Source: Micromonospora halotolerans
Lineage (GTDB): Bacteria > Actinomycetota > Actinomycetes > Mycobacteriales > Micromonosporaceae
DNA: 64,000 bases
Assembly: GCF_032108445.1 (NCBI RefSeq)
Contig: NZ_CP134876.1
Location: 5,766,001 to 5,830,000 of the forward strand
Direction of reading: 5' to 3'
Shown: one piece after another, positions 42,226 to 52,130 of the stretch
Layout of the letters: each line of letters begins with the position of its first letter
Numbering within the stretch: the stretch's first letter is position 1
Program-made: the position numbers and the translations under genes
The notes under the pieces: model-generated
What the model was told of the DNA's origin: nothing
The model's input: only the letters and a program-made list of their open reading frames with translations
Database searches by the model: none

Positions 42226-43115
42226 GGTGGCGGCGCGTCCTGGTGGCGCTCGCGCTCGTCACGCTCGCCGCGGCGGCCGGCGCGGCGCTGGCCCGGTCGG
42301 CGGGCGACCCCGGCCGGCAGGACCCGGCACGCGCGGTGTCCGCCGGGCTGCGCTGCCCGGCCTGTCAGGGCGAGTCGGTGGCGGACTCCCGGTCACCGAT
42401 CGCGGCGGCGATGCGGCAGGTGGTGGCGGACCAGCTCGCCCAGGGCCGGGACGGGACCGAGGTCCGGCGGTGGTTCGTCCAGCGGTACGGCGCCGACGTG
42501 CTGACCGATCCACCGGCGACCGGAGTCCGGCTGCTGCTCTGGGGCGTACCCGTGCTGACGCTGCTGGCCGGCGGCTACGCGGCCCTGCGGACGCTCCGAC
42601 CCGGTGCCGCCCGGACCGGTTCCGCCGCACCCTGGACGCCGGACGCACGGCGGGCGTGGCGGGTGGCGTCCGTGGGTGTGGTGGCGCTCGTGGCGTCCGT
42701 GGCGATCGTCGCCGACCGGCTCGACCCGCCCGCCCGGCCGGCACCGGCCGACCCGGTCGCCGTCGCCCTCCAACTCGCCCACGACCTGGAGACCCAGGAC
42801 CGGTACGACGCCGCCGCGCAGATGTACCAGGAGGCGCTGCGGGACCGGCCCGACGACGCCGTCCGGCTGCGACTCGCGTTCGCGCTGCTCCGGGCCGGCG
42901 ACGGCGCCGCCGCGCAACGAACCGCCCGGGACGTGCTCGCCCGCGAGCCGGAGTCCCCCGACGGCCTGCTGGTGCTGGGGCTGGCGCAGCGGAACAGCAG
43001 GTCCGTCGAGGCGGGAGACACGCTGCGGCATTTCCTCGCCGTCGCACCGGCGCATCCGGCCGCCGCGGAGATCAGGCGGCTGCTCGCGGCGGGCCGGGAA
43101 CCTACCGGGCGCTGA
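42222..43115 (+). CDS. ccmH: CcmH-CcmI fusion, apocytochrome c thioreductase/TPR protein
   Basis: The protein has 297 aa. Residues 1-120 are CcmH-like, with the redox motif LRCPACQGESVADS and a C-terminal helix. They are followed by a second membrane helix (residues ~145-163) and a TPR region (residues ~180-290) like CcmI, which holds the apocytochrome. Fusion of the two functions in one chain is known from some bacteria. It is the last gene of the ccm operon. Confidence 0.9.
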   Translation: MRWRRVLVALALVTLAAAAGAALARSAGDPGRQDPARAVSAGLRCPACQGESVADSRSPIAAAMRQVVADQLAQGRDGTEVRRWFVQRYGADVLTDPPATGVRLLLWGVPVLTLLAGGYAALRTLRPGAARTGSAAPWTPDARRAWRVASVGVVALVASVAIVADRLDPPARPAPADPVAVALQLAHDLETQDRYDAAAQMYQEALRDRPDDAVRLRLAFALLRAGDGAAAQRTARDVLAREPESPDGLLVLGLAQRNSRSVEAGDTLRHFLAVAPAHPAAAEIRRLLAAGREPTGR

Positions 43116-43116
43116 C

Positions 43117-43136
43117 GGTGATCTTGGAAGATCGCC
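43117..43136. terminator. Small hairpin between convergent ccmH and FAD dehydrogenase genes
   Basis: A 9-bp inverted repeat (one G-T pair) centred on TTGGAA lies 1 base after the ccmH stop. It is followed by a second short GC palindrome around 43135-43150. It is a plausible but modest terminator. Confidence 0.4.
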
Positions 43137-43170
43137 GGGTCCGGCCCGGGTTCGCCGCCCCGCGTGCGGG

Positions 43171-44829
43171 CTACCCGACCGAAGCCGCGGCGGCCCGGCC
43201 GGCGGTGCGGCCGGAGAAGAGGCAGCCACCGAGGAAGGTGCCCTCCAGGGCGTTGTAGCCGTGCATGCCGCCGCCCCCGAAGCCGGCGACCTCACCAGCG
43301 GCGTACACCCCGGCGAGGGGCTCGCCGTCGGGGCGCAGCACCCGGCCGGACAGGTCGGTGTGCAGGCCGCCGAGGGTCTTGCGGGTCAGCACGTGCAGCT
43401 GCACGGCGATCAGCGGGCCGGCGGCCGGGTCGAGCAGCCGGTGCGGGGTGGCCACCCGGATCAGCCGGTCGCCCCGGTATCGGCGGGCACCCCGGATGGC
43501 GTGCAGCTGGGCGTCCTTGCCGAACGGGTGGGCGATCTCCCGGTCCCGGGCCTCGACGATGCGACGTACCGCCACGGCATCGAGCTGCGGCCCGCCGCTC
43601 TCGGCGGCCAGTTTGTTCATCCCGTCGACCAGCTCCGGCAGGTCGTCGGCGACGACGAAGTCCGCGCCGTGCCGCTTGAACGCCTCCACCGGCCCGGGCG
43701 CGCCGGGGCGGACCCGCTGGAGCACCTGCCGCACGCTGCGGTTGGTCAGGTCGGGATTCTGCTCCGAGCCGGAGAGCGCGAACTCCTTCTCCAGGATCTT
43801 CTGGGTGAGCACGAACCAGCTGTAGTCGTGGCCGGTGGCCCGCAGGTGGCGCAGCGTGGCGAGGGTGTCGAAGCCGGGGAAGAGCGGCGCCGGCAGCCGC
43901 TCGCCAGTCGCGTCCAGCCACAGCGAGGACGGCCCGGGCAGGATGCGGATGCCGTGCCCCGGCCAGACCGGGTCCCAGTTGCGCAGCCCTTCGGTGTAGT
44001 GCCACATCCGGTCCGGGTTGATCACCTGGCCGCCGGCCGCCTCGGTGACGCCGAGCATCCGGCCGTCGACATACGCGGGCACCCCGGTGACCATCCGGGC
44101 CGGTGGGGTGCCGAGCCGCGCCGGCCAGGCCCGCCGAACCAGGTCGTGGTCGCCGCCGATGCCGCCCGAGGTGATGATCACGGCCTGCGCCGCGTACGCG
44201 AAGTCGCCGACCACGGTCCGGGAGGTGGGTCGTCCGCGCGGCGCGTCGTCGGGGGCGAGGACCGCGCCGCGCACGCCGGTCACCGCGCCGCCGCTGGTGA
44301 CCAGCTCGTCGACGCGGTGCCGGAACAACAGCCGGATCCGGCCCTCCTCGGCGGCGGCGCGGACCCGCCGGGCGAACGGCTCGACCACGCCCGGGCCGGT
44401 GCCCCAGGTGACGTGGAACCGGGGCACCGAGTTGCCGTGGCCGTGCGCCGCTCCCCCGCCCCGCTCGGCCCAGCTCACCACCGGGAAGACCCGGTGACCC
44501 AGGCCGCGCAGCCAGGCGCGCTTCTCCCCGGCCGCGAAGTGCACGTACGCCTCGGCCCACCGGCGCGGCCAGTGGTCCTCCGGGCGGTCGAACGCGGCGC
44601 TGCCGGTCCAGTCCTGCCAGGCCAGCTCGACGGAGTCCCGGATGCCCATCCGGCGCTGCTCCGGCGAGTCGACCAGGAACAGCCCGCCGAACGACCACCA
44701 CGCCTGCCCGCCCAGGTTCTGCTCCGGCTCCTGGTCCAGCAGCAGCACCCGGCGGCCCGCGTCGGCGGCCTCGGCGGCGGCGACCAGGCCGGCCAGCCCG
44801 GCCCCGATCACGATCACATCGGTATCCAC
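43171..44829 (-). CDS. FAD-binding dehydrogenase (FAD_binding_2 family)
   Basis: The 552-aa flavoprotein has an N-terminal Rossmann motif DVIVIGAGLAGLVAAAEAAD, a GGQAWWSFGGLF loop and the C-terminal FAD-closing block YAAGEVAGFGGGGMHGYNAL. It resembles 3-ketosteroid dehydrogenase and fumarate-reductase-like enzymes annotated as putative FAD-binding dehydrogenases. The substrate is unknown. It is divergent from a PucR-type regulator gene 99 bp away, which may control it. Confidence 0.88.
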   Translation of the reverse strand: MDTDVIVIGAGLAGLVAAAEAADAGRRVLLLDQEPEQNLGGQAWWSFGGLFLVDSPEQRRMGIRDSVELAWQDWTGSAAFDRPEDHWPRRWAEAYVHFAAGEKRAWLRGLGHRVFPVVSWAERGGGAAHGHGNSVPRFHVTWGTGPGVVEPFARRVRAAAEEGRIRLLFRHRVDELVTSGGAVTGVRGAVLAPDDAPRGRPTSRTVVGDFAYAAQAVIITSGGIGGDHDLVRRAWPARLGTPPARMVTGVPAYVDGRMLGVTEAAGGQVINPDRMWHYTEGLRNWDPVWPGHGIRILPGPSSLWLDATGERLPAPLFPGFDTLATLRHLRATGHDYSWFVLTQKILEKEFALSGSEQNPDLTNRSVRQVLQRVRPGAPGPVEAFKRHGADFVVADDLPELVDGMNKLAAESGGPQLDAVAVRRIVEARDREIAHPFGKDAQLHAIRGARRYRGDRLIRVATPHRLLDPAAGPLIAVQLHVLTRKTLGGLHTDLSGRVLRPDGEPLAGVYAAGEVAGFGGGGMHGYNALEGTFLGGCLFSGRTAGRAAAASVG

Positions 44830-44928
44830 GGCACCGACCGTACGTAGCCGGATGCCAAAATCCTTGGTCGGGACGTGCGTGATCCGTCACCGCGTTTATC
44901 ACCACGATGACAAAGCTGGGAGGCGACG

Positions 44929-46116
44929 ATGGCGGACACGCTGCTCGACATCGAGCCCGGCCTGGCGCACCTCGCGCCGGCGGTCGGCGTGCAGCTGCGC
45001 GGCCTGCGCACCCCGCTGCACGAACGGATCCTGGAGACCGTCCGCGCCGCCATGCGGGCGCAGGGCCGCTCACTCACCGGCGGGCAGGGACGCGGCCTGG
45101 CCCTCGGGGTACGGACCGCGGTGGACGCCTTCGTCGACGCGGTCGCCGACCCGGCCCGCGACCTGGCCGCCACCCGGGCCGTCTTCCACGCCCTCGGCCG
45201 CACCGAATACCGGGAGGGGCACCGGGTCGACGCGCTGCGCGCCGTGCTCACCCTCGGCGGGCGGGAGATCTGGGCCTTCCTCGTCGCGCACACCACGCCC
45301 GCCGGCCCCGCCCCGGCGGACCTGTACGTGGTCGCCGGCGCGCTCTTCGGCTACGTCGACGCGCTGGCCGGCGCCGCCGCCGAGGGCTACCTGGACGAAC
45401 AGCGCGACGCCGCGCAGGACTGGGCCACCACCCGGCGGCGGCTGATCACCCTCCTCGTGCAGCCGGAACCGCCCGCCGACGCCGCGCTGCGCGCCGCCGC
45501 CGACGCGGCCCGCTGGCCGCTGCCCCGCACGGTCGCCGTGCTCAGCGTCGACGGCGACGACGCCGAACACCTGGGCCGCACCATCGGCGGCGGCGCGATC
45601 GCCACGGTCATCGACGACGTGGTACGCATCGTGCTGCCCGACCCGGCCACGCCCGGGCGGCTCGACCGGGCCCGGCAGGCCCTGGCAGGGCGACGGGCCG
45701 GGCTCGGGCCGAGCGTGCCGCTGGGCCGGGCCCGGCTGTCGTACCGGCTCTCCGGGCGGGCCCTGACGTTGCGCCGCGACGGGGTCCTGCGGACCGACCC
45801 GGTCGCCGGGGACGAGCACCTGCTCACCCTGCTGCTGCGCTGGGAGCCGGGGCTGGCCGACCACCTCGCCGACGCCTGCCTCGCGCCGCTGGCCGGCCTG
45901 CGGCCGGCCGCCCGGCGGGCCCTGGCCGAGACCCTGCACGGCTGGCTGCGCCGGCACGGGCAGGTCGTCGCCGTGGCCGAGGACCTGCATACCCACCCGC
46001 AGACCGTGCGCTACCGGATGCGCCAACTGCGGGAGCTGTTCGGCGAGACCCTCGACGACCCCGACCAGCGGCTGGTGCTCCACCTCGCGCTGCGCCACCG
46101 GCTCGGCGCTCCGTGA
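44929..46116 (+). CDS. PucR/CdaR-type helix-turn-helix regulator
   Basis: The protein has 395 aa: an N-terminal helical sensor-like region (residues 1-170), a GGDEF-like middle segment (PLPRTVAVLSVDGDD...) and a C-terminal PucR HTH (VAVAEDLHTHPQTVRYRMRQ then LRELFGETLDDP). A GGGAGG ribosome site precedes the ATG. Members activate neighbouring catabolic genes, so the divergent FAD dehydrogenase is the likely target. Confidence 0.88.
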   Translation: MADTLLDIEPGLAHLAPAVGVQLRGLRTPLHERILETVRAAMRAQGRSLTGGQGRGLALGVRTAVDAFVDAVADPARDLAATRAVFHALGRTEYREGHRVDALRAVLTLGGREIWAFLVAHTTPAGPAPADLYVVAGALFGYVDALAGAAAEGYLDEQRDAAQDWATTRRRLITLLVQPEPPADAALRAAADAARWPLPRTVAVLSVDGDDAEHLGRTIGGGAIATVIDDVVRIVLPDPATPGRLDRARQALAGRRAGLGPSVPLGRARLSYRLSGRALTLRRDGVLRTDPVAGDEHLLTLLLRWEPGLADHLADACLAPLAGLRPAARRALAETLHGWLRRHGQVVAVAEDLHTHPQTVRYRMRQLRELFGETLDDPDQRLVLHLALRHRLGAP

Positions 46117-46334
46117 TGTCGTACCGGCGGTCCCTGATCCTCGTCGTCACCGCGGCGCGGATACGGGCCGGCGACCGCACCCTCTCGTGCCCGGCGCCGG
46201 GGTCCGGCGGCGGAGGTGACGGAGACGAAGGACGCCCGCGTGCGCCAGGGCTCCCCGACCCCGTGCTGGTGCCCCGGCTGTCTACCTTGATCACCACGCT
46301 GCGGGAGGTTGGGGTTCTGCGGGAGCGCGCGGAT

Positions 46335-46375
46335 CTTGGAGAGTTGCCGTTCGGTCTGAACGGTAAGTCTCCAAG
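46335..46375. repeat. Imperfect 18-bp palindrome in a 385-bp noncoding stretch
   Basis: Arms 46335-46352 and 46358-46375 pair at 16 Watson-Crick positions plus one G-T, with a 5-base loop. They are AT-richer than surrounding DNA. The stretch 46117-46501 has no convincing gene. It includes CTACCTTGATCACCACGC just upstream, a composition unlike coding DNA here. It could be an intergenic repeat family member or a terminator; copy number cannot be judged from one window. Confidence 0.6.
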
Positions 46376-46501
46376 GTCGGGAAAGGACCTCCCCGCCTCG
46401 GCGCGTGCGACGGGGCCGCTGGGACGAGGCAGCCGGCGAGTGAGCGACCGTGACCAGGCTGTCGGCGACGGGCCGTTGCGGGGGGTGGCCACGATGGGAG
46501 T

Positions 46502-46882
46502 GTGATTCGCTTTCTGCTGAACCTGTTGTGGCTCGTCTTCGGTGGCGGCTTCGTCCTGGCCCTGGGCTACGGAGTGGCCGCCCTGATCTGCTTCGCCCTG
46601 GTCATCACCATCCCGTTCGGGGTGGCCTCGCTCCGCCTCGCCTCGTACGCGCTGTGGCCCTTCGGCCGCACCCTCGTGCCGAAGCCGGGCGCCGGCGTCG
46701 CCTCCGGCCTGGCGAACGTGCTCTGGGTGCTGCTCGCCGGCTGGTGGCTGGCCCTGTCGCACATCCTCGCCGGCGTGGCGCTCTGCGTGACGGTCATCGG
46801 CATCCCGTTCGGTGTGGCCAACTTCAAGCTCGTTCCCGCGGCGCTCTGGCCCCTCGGCCAGGAGGTCGTCGAGACGCCGTGA
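46502..46882 (+). CDS. YccF-domain inner-membrane protein
   Basis: The 126-aa protein has two tandem copies of the YccF segment. Each has a hydrophobic helix followed by I-T-I-P-F-G-V-A / V-I-G-I-P-F-G-V-A and a W-P-F/L-G block. The function of the family is unknown. The GTG follows GGGAG closely. Confidence 0.9.
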   Translation: MIRFLLNLLWLVFGGGFVLALGYGVAALICFALVITIPFGVASLRLASYALWPFGRTLVPKPGAGVASGLANVLWVLLAGWWLALSHILAGVALCVTVIGIPFGVANFKLVPAALWPLGQEVVETP

Positions 46883-47070
46883 ATCCGTCCGGCTCGCGCC
46901 GGACGAACCCGCAGGCCCGAGCAGGCCGCAGCCGTCCTTGAGCAGGTCGGACCTTGCGTCGCCGGATCAGCTCACTCCCCCTACGGCATCCTAGGAGGCT
47001 GGGTAGTGGGATGCGGCGGGGTCATCCGAAAGGGGTTCATAAACGGGCGGACGCGGCTAGCGTCGGCAGG

Positions 47071-47850
47071 GTGGGCGGTCATATCGGGGTGATCGAGGCA
47101 CTCAAGGCAGACCCCACCATGTCGGGCCTGCGCCGGTCCCTGGAGGCGTACTACGGGGACCCGGCCCGCGAGGCGGCGATGGACGCCTTCTACGCCTCCC
47201 TGGTCCGCCCCGGAGACCTGGTGTTCGACGTCGGCGCGCACGTCGGCGACCGGCTCGGCAGCTTCCGCCGGCTCGGCGCCCGCGTGGTCGCCGTGGAGCC
47301 CCAGCCGCTCTGCACCCGAGCCCTGCGCGCCCTGTACGCGCACGACGAACGGGTGACCGTGGTCGAGGCGGCGTGCGGGGCGCGTCCCGGGCCGGTGCGG
47401 CTGCACGTGAACTCGGCGAACCCGACGATCTCCACGGCGTCCGCGGGGTTCCTGCGCGCCGCCGATGGCGCCGGCGGCTGGGCGCACGAGGTCTGGGACG
47501 CCGAGATCGAGGTGGCCGGCACGACGCTGGACACCCTGGTCGCGGCGCACGGCGTACCCGCCTTCGTGAAGATCGACGTGGAGGGCTTCGAGGACGCCGT
47601 GCTGGCCGGGCTGAGCCGGCCGCTGCCGGCGCTGTCGTTCGAGTTCACCACCATCGAACGCGACCTGGCCGGGCGCTGCCTGGAGCGGCTCACCGGGCTG
47701 GGTTTCACCTCGTTCACCGTGGCGCTCGGCGACGAGATGGCGTTCGCCCTGCCTGGCTGGCGGCGGGCGGACGAGGTCGCGGCGTACCTGCGGGCCCTGC
47801 CGTACGAGGCCAACTCGGGCGACGTCTACGCCCGCGCCCGCCGCGCCTGA
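47071..47850 (+). CDS. FkbM-family SAM-dependent methyltransferase
   Basis: The 259-aa protein has motif I LVFDVGAHVGDR near residue 50, VVAVEPQPLC for SAM ribose binding and FVKIDVEGFEDAVL, the FkbM signature. It likely O-methylates a sugar or small metabolite. GTG 47071 follows GGCAGG; a longer form from 46954 is possible but its N-terminus looks noncoding. No biosynthetic neighbours point to a substrate. Confidence 0.87.
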   Translation: MGGHIGVIEALKADPTMSGLRRSLEAYYGDPAREAAMDAFYASLVRPGDLVFDVGAHVGDRLGSFRRLGARVVAVEPQPLCTRALRALYAHDERVTVVEAACGARPGPVRLHVNSANPTISTASAGFLRAADGAGGWAHEVWDAEIEVAGTTLDTLVAAHGVPAFVKIDVEGFEDAVLAGLSRPLPALSFEFTTIERDLAGRCLERLTGLGFTSFTVALGDEMAFALPGWRRADEVAAYLRALPYEANSGDVYARARRA

Positions 47851-47933
47851 CCGGGCCGCCATCCAGGCCCCGGCCCACGAACCCAACGGGCCCACGACCT
47901 CACATCGACGCTGGTCACACCCTTGATCGACCG

Positions 47934-47955
47934 CGCCGCCCCCGGCGACTTTTTT
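47934..47955 (+). terminator. Short hairpin with T-tract after methyltransferase gene
   Basis: CGCCG (47934-47938) pairs with CGGCG (47943-47947), and six T residues follow at 47950-47955. The stem is short, but the T-run is rare in this DNA. Confidence 0.5.
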
Positions 47956-48030
47956 CAGGTTTCGAACTTAGCCATGTTTCGTTACGCGGCCGTTATTGAC
48001 GTGACCGCCGCCACTTCGGTTGACTGCGAC

Positions 48031-48055
48031 GGAACCGCTTCCGCAACCGGTTCCG
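48031..48055. promoter_or_regulatory. Candidate LacI-type operator upstream of the LacI gene
   Basis: There are two adjacent near-palindromes: GGAACCGCTTCC (10 of 12 symmetric) and GCAACCGGTTCCG with a perfect AACCGGTT core. They lie 38-62 bp before the LacI-family start. Centred CG and this spacing suit autoregulation. A related CACCGGTG palindrome at 49121-49128 precedes the transporter operon. Confidence 0.45.
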
Positions 48056-48092
48056 AAACATCCGCCTCACCCCTCCGACCCGGGAGCGTCAC

Positions 48093-49094
48093 GTGCCGAT
48101 CACCATCGCCGATGTCGCCACCCGCGCCGGCGTGAGCAAGACGACGGTGTCGCGGGTGCTCAACGGCAAGGGCGAGGTGCACGTCCGCACGGCCGACCGG
48201 GTCCGCGCCGTCATCAACGCCCTGGGGTACGTGCCGAGCGCCCGCGCGGTCGGCCTGGCTCGCGGCCGCACCCGGGTGGTCGGCATGCTGGTGCCCGCCC
48301 TGACCTGGCCCTGGATGGGCGAGGTGCTCCAGGGCGCGGCCGACGTGGTCGAGGCCGAGGGCTACGGCATGCTCCTGTTCACCTGCACCCAGGGCGACGA
48401 GTCGATGCGGCGGTTCGCCTCCCAGGTCTCCGCGAAGTCCTTCGACGGCCTGCTGGTGGTCGAGCCGGAGGGCACCCTCGACTACATCACCGAGCTGCAC
48501 GAGCGCGGCCTGCCCGTCATCCTCATCGACGACCGCGGCCACCAGCCGGGCTTCCCGTCGGTGCGGACCACCAACGAGTCCGGCGCGCGGGCCGCCGCCG
48601 CGCACCTGCTGGCACACGGCCGCAAGCGGCCGCTGGTCGTCACCGGTCTGCGCCGCTTCGGCTGCACCCGGGAACGGCTCGCCGGTTTCGCCGACGGCTA
48701 CGCCGACGCCGGCCTGCCCATCGACCCCGCCCTCGTCGTGGAGGGCGACTTCACCTTCGAGTGCGGGCGGGCCGCGGTGGAAGGCCTGCTCGCCGACGGC
48801 GTGCCGTTCGACGCCGTCTTCGCCCACAACGACCTCTCCGCCGCCGGGGCGCTCCAGGCACTGCGGGACGCCGGCCGGCGGGTCCCCGAGGACGTGGCGG
48901 TGGTGGGCTTCGACGACCTGCCGCTGGCCGGGCACACCCACCCACCGCTGAGCTCGGTCCGTCAGCCGTTGCGGGAGATGGGAGCGGTCGCCGCCCGTAC
49001 CCTCATCGCCCACCTCGCCGGCACGCCGCTGCCCCACGCCCCGACCGTTATCCCCACCAGCTTCACCGTCCGCGCCTCGACCGGCATCACCTGA
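48093..49094 (+). CDS. LacI family transcriptional regulator
   Basis: The 333-aa protein has an N-terminal HTH/hinge ([20 protein letters not shown]) and a periplasmic-binding-like sensor domain with typical [18 protein letters not shown] near residue 275. It starts with GTG behind GGGAG. It directly precedes a sugar-type ABC importer and GH1 gene, so it is the probable repressor, released by an imported oligosaccharide. Confidence 0.92.
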   Translation: MPITIADVATRAGVSKTTVSRVLNGKGEVHVRTADRVRAVINALGYVPSARAVGLARGRTRVVGMLVPALTWPWMGEVLQGAADVVEAEGYGMLLFTCTQGDESMRRFASQVSAKSFDGLLVVEPEGTLDYITELHERGLPVILIDDRGHQPGFPSVRTTNESGARAAAAHLLAHGRKRPLVVTGLRRFGCTRERLAGFADGYADAGLPIDPALVVEGDFTFECGRAAVEGLLADGVPFDAVFAHNDLSAAGALQALRDAGRRVPEDVAVVGFDDLPLAGHTHPPLSSVRQPLREMGAVAARTLIAHLAGTPLPHAPTVIPTSFTVRASTGIT

Positions 49095-49215
49095 CCTCGC
49101 CACCGATGTAGCTCCACCCGCACCGGTGGGCGTCCCGTCCGCCGGTGGTAACACCGCACACCCTCCATCCACCACATCCCGCCCCAGGATTGCGGGAGCA
49201 CCGAGGGAGACCTCC

Positions 49216-50892
49216 ATGAGAAGAAGGCAACTCCTCGCCGTCGCGCTGGCCGGCGCGATGGCCACCGGCGTCGCCGCGTGCGGCGACAGCCCGAACGCCA
49301 ACAAGAAGAACGGCCAGGCGGCCACGGTGCTCAACGTGGGCATGCCGAACGGGCCGCAGGCCGAGAACAACAACCCGTTCCTCACCACGTCCGCCGCGGC
49401 GTCGCTGGGCTACCGCTGGCAGATCTACGAGCCGCTGATGATGTGGAACCCGGTGAAGCCGGCCGACCCGTTCAAGCCGTGGCTGGCCACCAAGGCCGAG
49501 TGGTCGTCGGACTACACCTCGGTGAAGGTCACCATCCGGGACAACGCCACCTGGTCCGACGGGCAGAAGGTCACCGCCGAGGATGTCGCCTTCACCTACA
49601 ACCTCGTGAAGAAGTACCCGGCGCTGAACGACCAGGGCGTGCCCTACACGGACGCGACGGCCAGCGGCAACGAGGTCACCATCAAGATGGAGAGCCCGCA
49701 GTTCGTCAACCAGCAGAAGGTGCTGTGGCGGGTGCCGATCGTGCCCAAGCACATCTGGGAGAAGATCAGCGACCCGACGACCGACACCGTCAAGCAGCCG
49801 GTCGGCAGCGGCCCGTACACCCTGAAGTCCTTCACCCCGGCCAGCATGACGCTGTCGGTGCGCGACAAGGGCTACTGGCAGGACCTGCCGAAGGTCAAGG
49901 AACTGCGCTACACCTCCTACACGGACAACAGCGCGCAGACCACCGCCCTGGCCAACGGCGAGTCGGAGTGGAGCTTCGTCTTCATCCCCAACTACCAGGC
50001 CGTCTTCGTGGCCAAGGACCAGGAGCACCACAAGGTGTGGGCGCCGGCGATCCTGGGCATCCACGGCCTCTACCTCAACACCACGAAGAAGCCGTTCGAC
50101 GACCCGGCGCTGCGTCGCGCCATCAACATGGTCATCGACCGTGCCGACATCTTCACCACGGCCGAGGCCGGCTACTTCCACCCGCAGGTGAAGAGCGTGA
50201 CCGGCCTGCCCAGCCCGGCCGGTGACTCGTTCGTCGCGCCCGAGTTCAAGGGCCAGGAGCACAAGGTCGACGTCGACGGCGCCAAGGCGCTGCTGACCGG
50301 CGCCGGCTACAAGCTCGAGGGCAACACCCTCAAGGACAAGACCGGCAAGGCCGTCACGCTGAAGCTGACCGACCCGGCCGGCTGGTCGGACTACCAGACC
50401 AGCCTGGAGATCGTGAAGGACAACCTGTCGAAGATCGGCATCGCCGCCACGGTCGACAAGGCCAACCAGGACGCCTGGTTCCGCAACGTCGAGCAGGGCA
50501 ACTTCGAGGCGACCTTCCGGTGGACCGAGGGCGGCGCCACGCCGTACGACATCTACCGGACCATCATGGACGGCCGGCAGCTCAAGCCGATCGGCACCGC
50601 CTCCCCCGCCGGCAACTTCGGCCGCTTCAACAACAAGGAGGCGACCGACGCCCTGGTCGCCTACGCGAACGCGACCGACGAGGCCGCGCGCACCACCGCC
50701 ATGAACACGCTGCAGAAGATCTTCGTCGACCAGATGCCGATGATCCCGGTCGGCGCGGACAACATCGGCGGCGCGTACAGCACGAAGAACTGGACCGGCT
50801 GGCCGGACGACTCGAACCCGTACGGCGCCATGCAGCCCACCCAGCCCAACGCGCTGGACGTGGTCCTGCACCTCAAGCCGGCCAACGGCTGA
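49216..50892 (+). CDS. Family 5 ABC transporter substrate-binding lipoprotein
   Basis: The 558-aa protein has a lipoprotein signal with lipobox VAACG near residue 23 and the SBP_bac_5 body ([20 protein letters not shown] near residue 115, ...[12 protein letters not shown]). Though the family is named for oligopeptides, members next to glycosidases bind cello- or other beta-glucan oligosaccharides. The LacI and GH1 context makes that the best guess. A strong hairpin after the gene may keep its expression above that of the membrane components. Confidence 0.9.
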   Translation: MRRRQLLAVALAGAMATGVAACGDSPNANKKNGQAATVLNVGMPNGPQAENNNPFLTTSAAASLGYRWQIYEPLMMWNPVKPADPFKPWLATKAEWSSDYTSVKVTIRDNATWSDGQKVTAEDVAFTYNLVKKYPALNDQGVPYTDATASGNEVTIKMESPQFVNQQKVLWRVPIVPKHIWEKISDPTTDTVKQPVGSGPYTLKSFTPASMTLSVRDKGYWQDLPKVKELRYTSYTDNSAQTTALANGESEWSFVFIPNYQAVFVAKDQEHHKVWAPAILGIHGLYLNTTKKPFDDPALRRAINMVIDRADIFTTAEAGYFHPQVKSVTGLPSPAGDSFVAPEFKGQEHKVDVDGAKALLTGAGYKLEGNTLKDKTGKAVTLKLTDPAGWSDYQTSLEIVKDNLSKIGIAATVDKANQDAWFRNVEQGNFEATFRWTEGGATPYDIYRTIMDGRQLKPIGTASPAGNFGRFNNKEATDALVAYANATDEAARTTAMNTLQKIFVDQMPMIPVGADNIGGAYSTKNWTGWPDDSNPYGAMQPTQPNALDVVLHLKPANG

Positions 50893-50902
50893 CCTCGCCA
50901 AC

Positions 50903-50939
50903 CGCCTCCCCGGCCGGCTTTCGGCCGGCCGGGGAGGCG
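50903..50939 (+). terminator. Intra-operon hairpin after the binding-protein gene
   Basis: A 16-bp GC stem (50903-50918 with 50924-50939) with a 5-base loop lies between the binding-protein stop and the next ATG. It has no T-tract. It fits an attenuating or mRNA-stabilising hairpin that sets subunit ratios. Confidence 0.6.
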
Positions 50940-50967
50940 CACCCCCACGCTCAGACAGGAACTCGGC

Positions 50968-52130
50968 ATGACGTTGAGCGAGAGCGCGGCGGCGCCGGCC
51001 GACGAGGTGGTGCTGGAGGCCGTCGGCCTGACCAAGCACTTCCCCGTCCGCAGGCGGCTGCGTGACCTCTTCTCCCGGACGCCGGCCGTCGTGCACGCCG
51101 TCGACGACGTATCGTTCGCGCTGCGTCGCGGCCGGGTGACCGCGCTGGTCGGGGAGTCCGGCTCCGGCAAGTCCACGGTGGCCCGGCTGCTGGCCCAGAT
51201 CTATCCCCGCACGGCCGGCGACCTCCGCCTGCACGGCACGTCGACCAGGGTGCGCGGCGGCCGGCCGTTCCGGTCGTACGTGCGGCGGGTCCAACTGATC
51301 CTCCAGGACCCGTTCGCCTCGTTGAACCCGGTGCACACCGTCCGCTACCACCTCACCCGGTCGCTGCGCATCCACGGCAACGCCGGGCGCGGCGCCGAGG
51401 ACCTGGAGCAGGCCCTCGCCAAGCTGCTCACCCGGGTCAGCCTCACCCCGCCCGAGCGCTACCTGGACGCCTTCCCGCACGAGCTCTCCGGCGGCCAGCG
51501 GCAGCGCGTCGCCATCGCCCGGGCGCTCGGGGCCGACCCGGAGGTGCTCCTCGCCGACGAGCCGGTCTCCATGCTCGACGTCTCGATCCGCCTCGGCGTG
51601 CTCAACCTGCTGCAGGACCTCAAGGACCGGCTGAACATCGCCATCCTCTACATCACGCACGACATCGCCTCGGCCCGCTACTTCGCCGACGAGACGATCG
51701 TCATGTACGCCGGCCGGATGGTCGAGGGCGGCGACAGCGAGACCGTCACCCAGAATCCGGCCCACCCGTACACCCGGTTGCTCACCGACTCGGCGCCGGA
51801 CCCGGAGCGGATCACCGGCGGCGGCCCCGCGGCCGACGTGGCCGCCGGGAAGGACCGCGGCCAGGGCGAGCCGCCGAGCCTGATCGCCCCACCCGCCGGC
51901 TGCCGGTTCCACCCCCGGTGCCCGCACGCCATGCGGCGCTGCACGGTGGACCTGCCGCCGCGGCTGACGATCGGCGACCGGCCCGACCACTGGGCGGCCT
52001 GCTGGCTCTACGACCCGGACACCGTGGCCGCCGACGCCCCCGGCTCGGCCGCGCCCGACGCCGACCCGGTCGTGCCACCGCCCCCGGCGGCGGTCGACCG
52101 GACGGACACCGCCACCCTGGGGGAGCCACG

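Noticed and set aside
43171..44829. 3-ketosteroid delta-1-dehydrogenase assignment for the FAD protein
   Set aside because: The FAD motifs match the wider family, but no steroid genes lie nearby and the diagnostic catalytic tyrosines could not be placed by eye.
44830..44928. GTGAT/ATCAC inverted pairs between the FAD dehydrogenase and PucR-type genes
   Set aside because: The arms are only 5 bp and widely spaced; they are too weak to call an operator.
49087..51990. A 967-codon open frame on the minus strand across the LacI/ABC region
   Set aside because: It is a shadow of the binding-protein and ATPase genes. Its composition is Val/Gly/Arg/Asp-biased and it lacks start signals.
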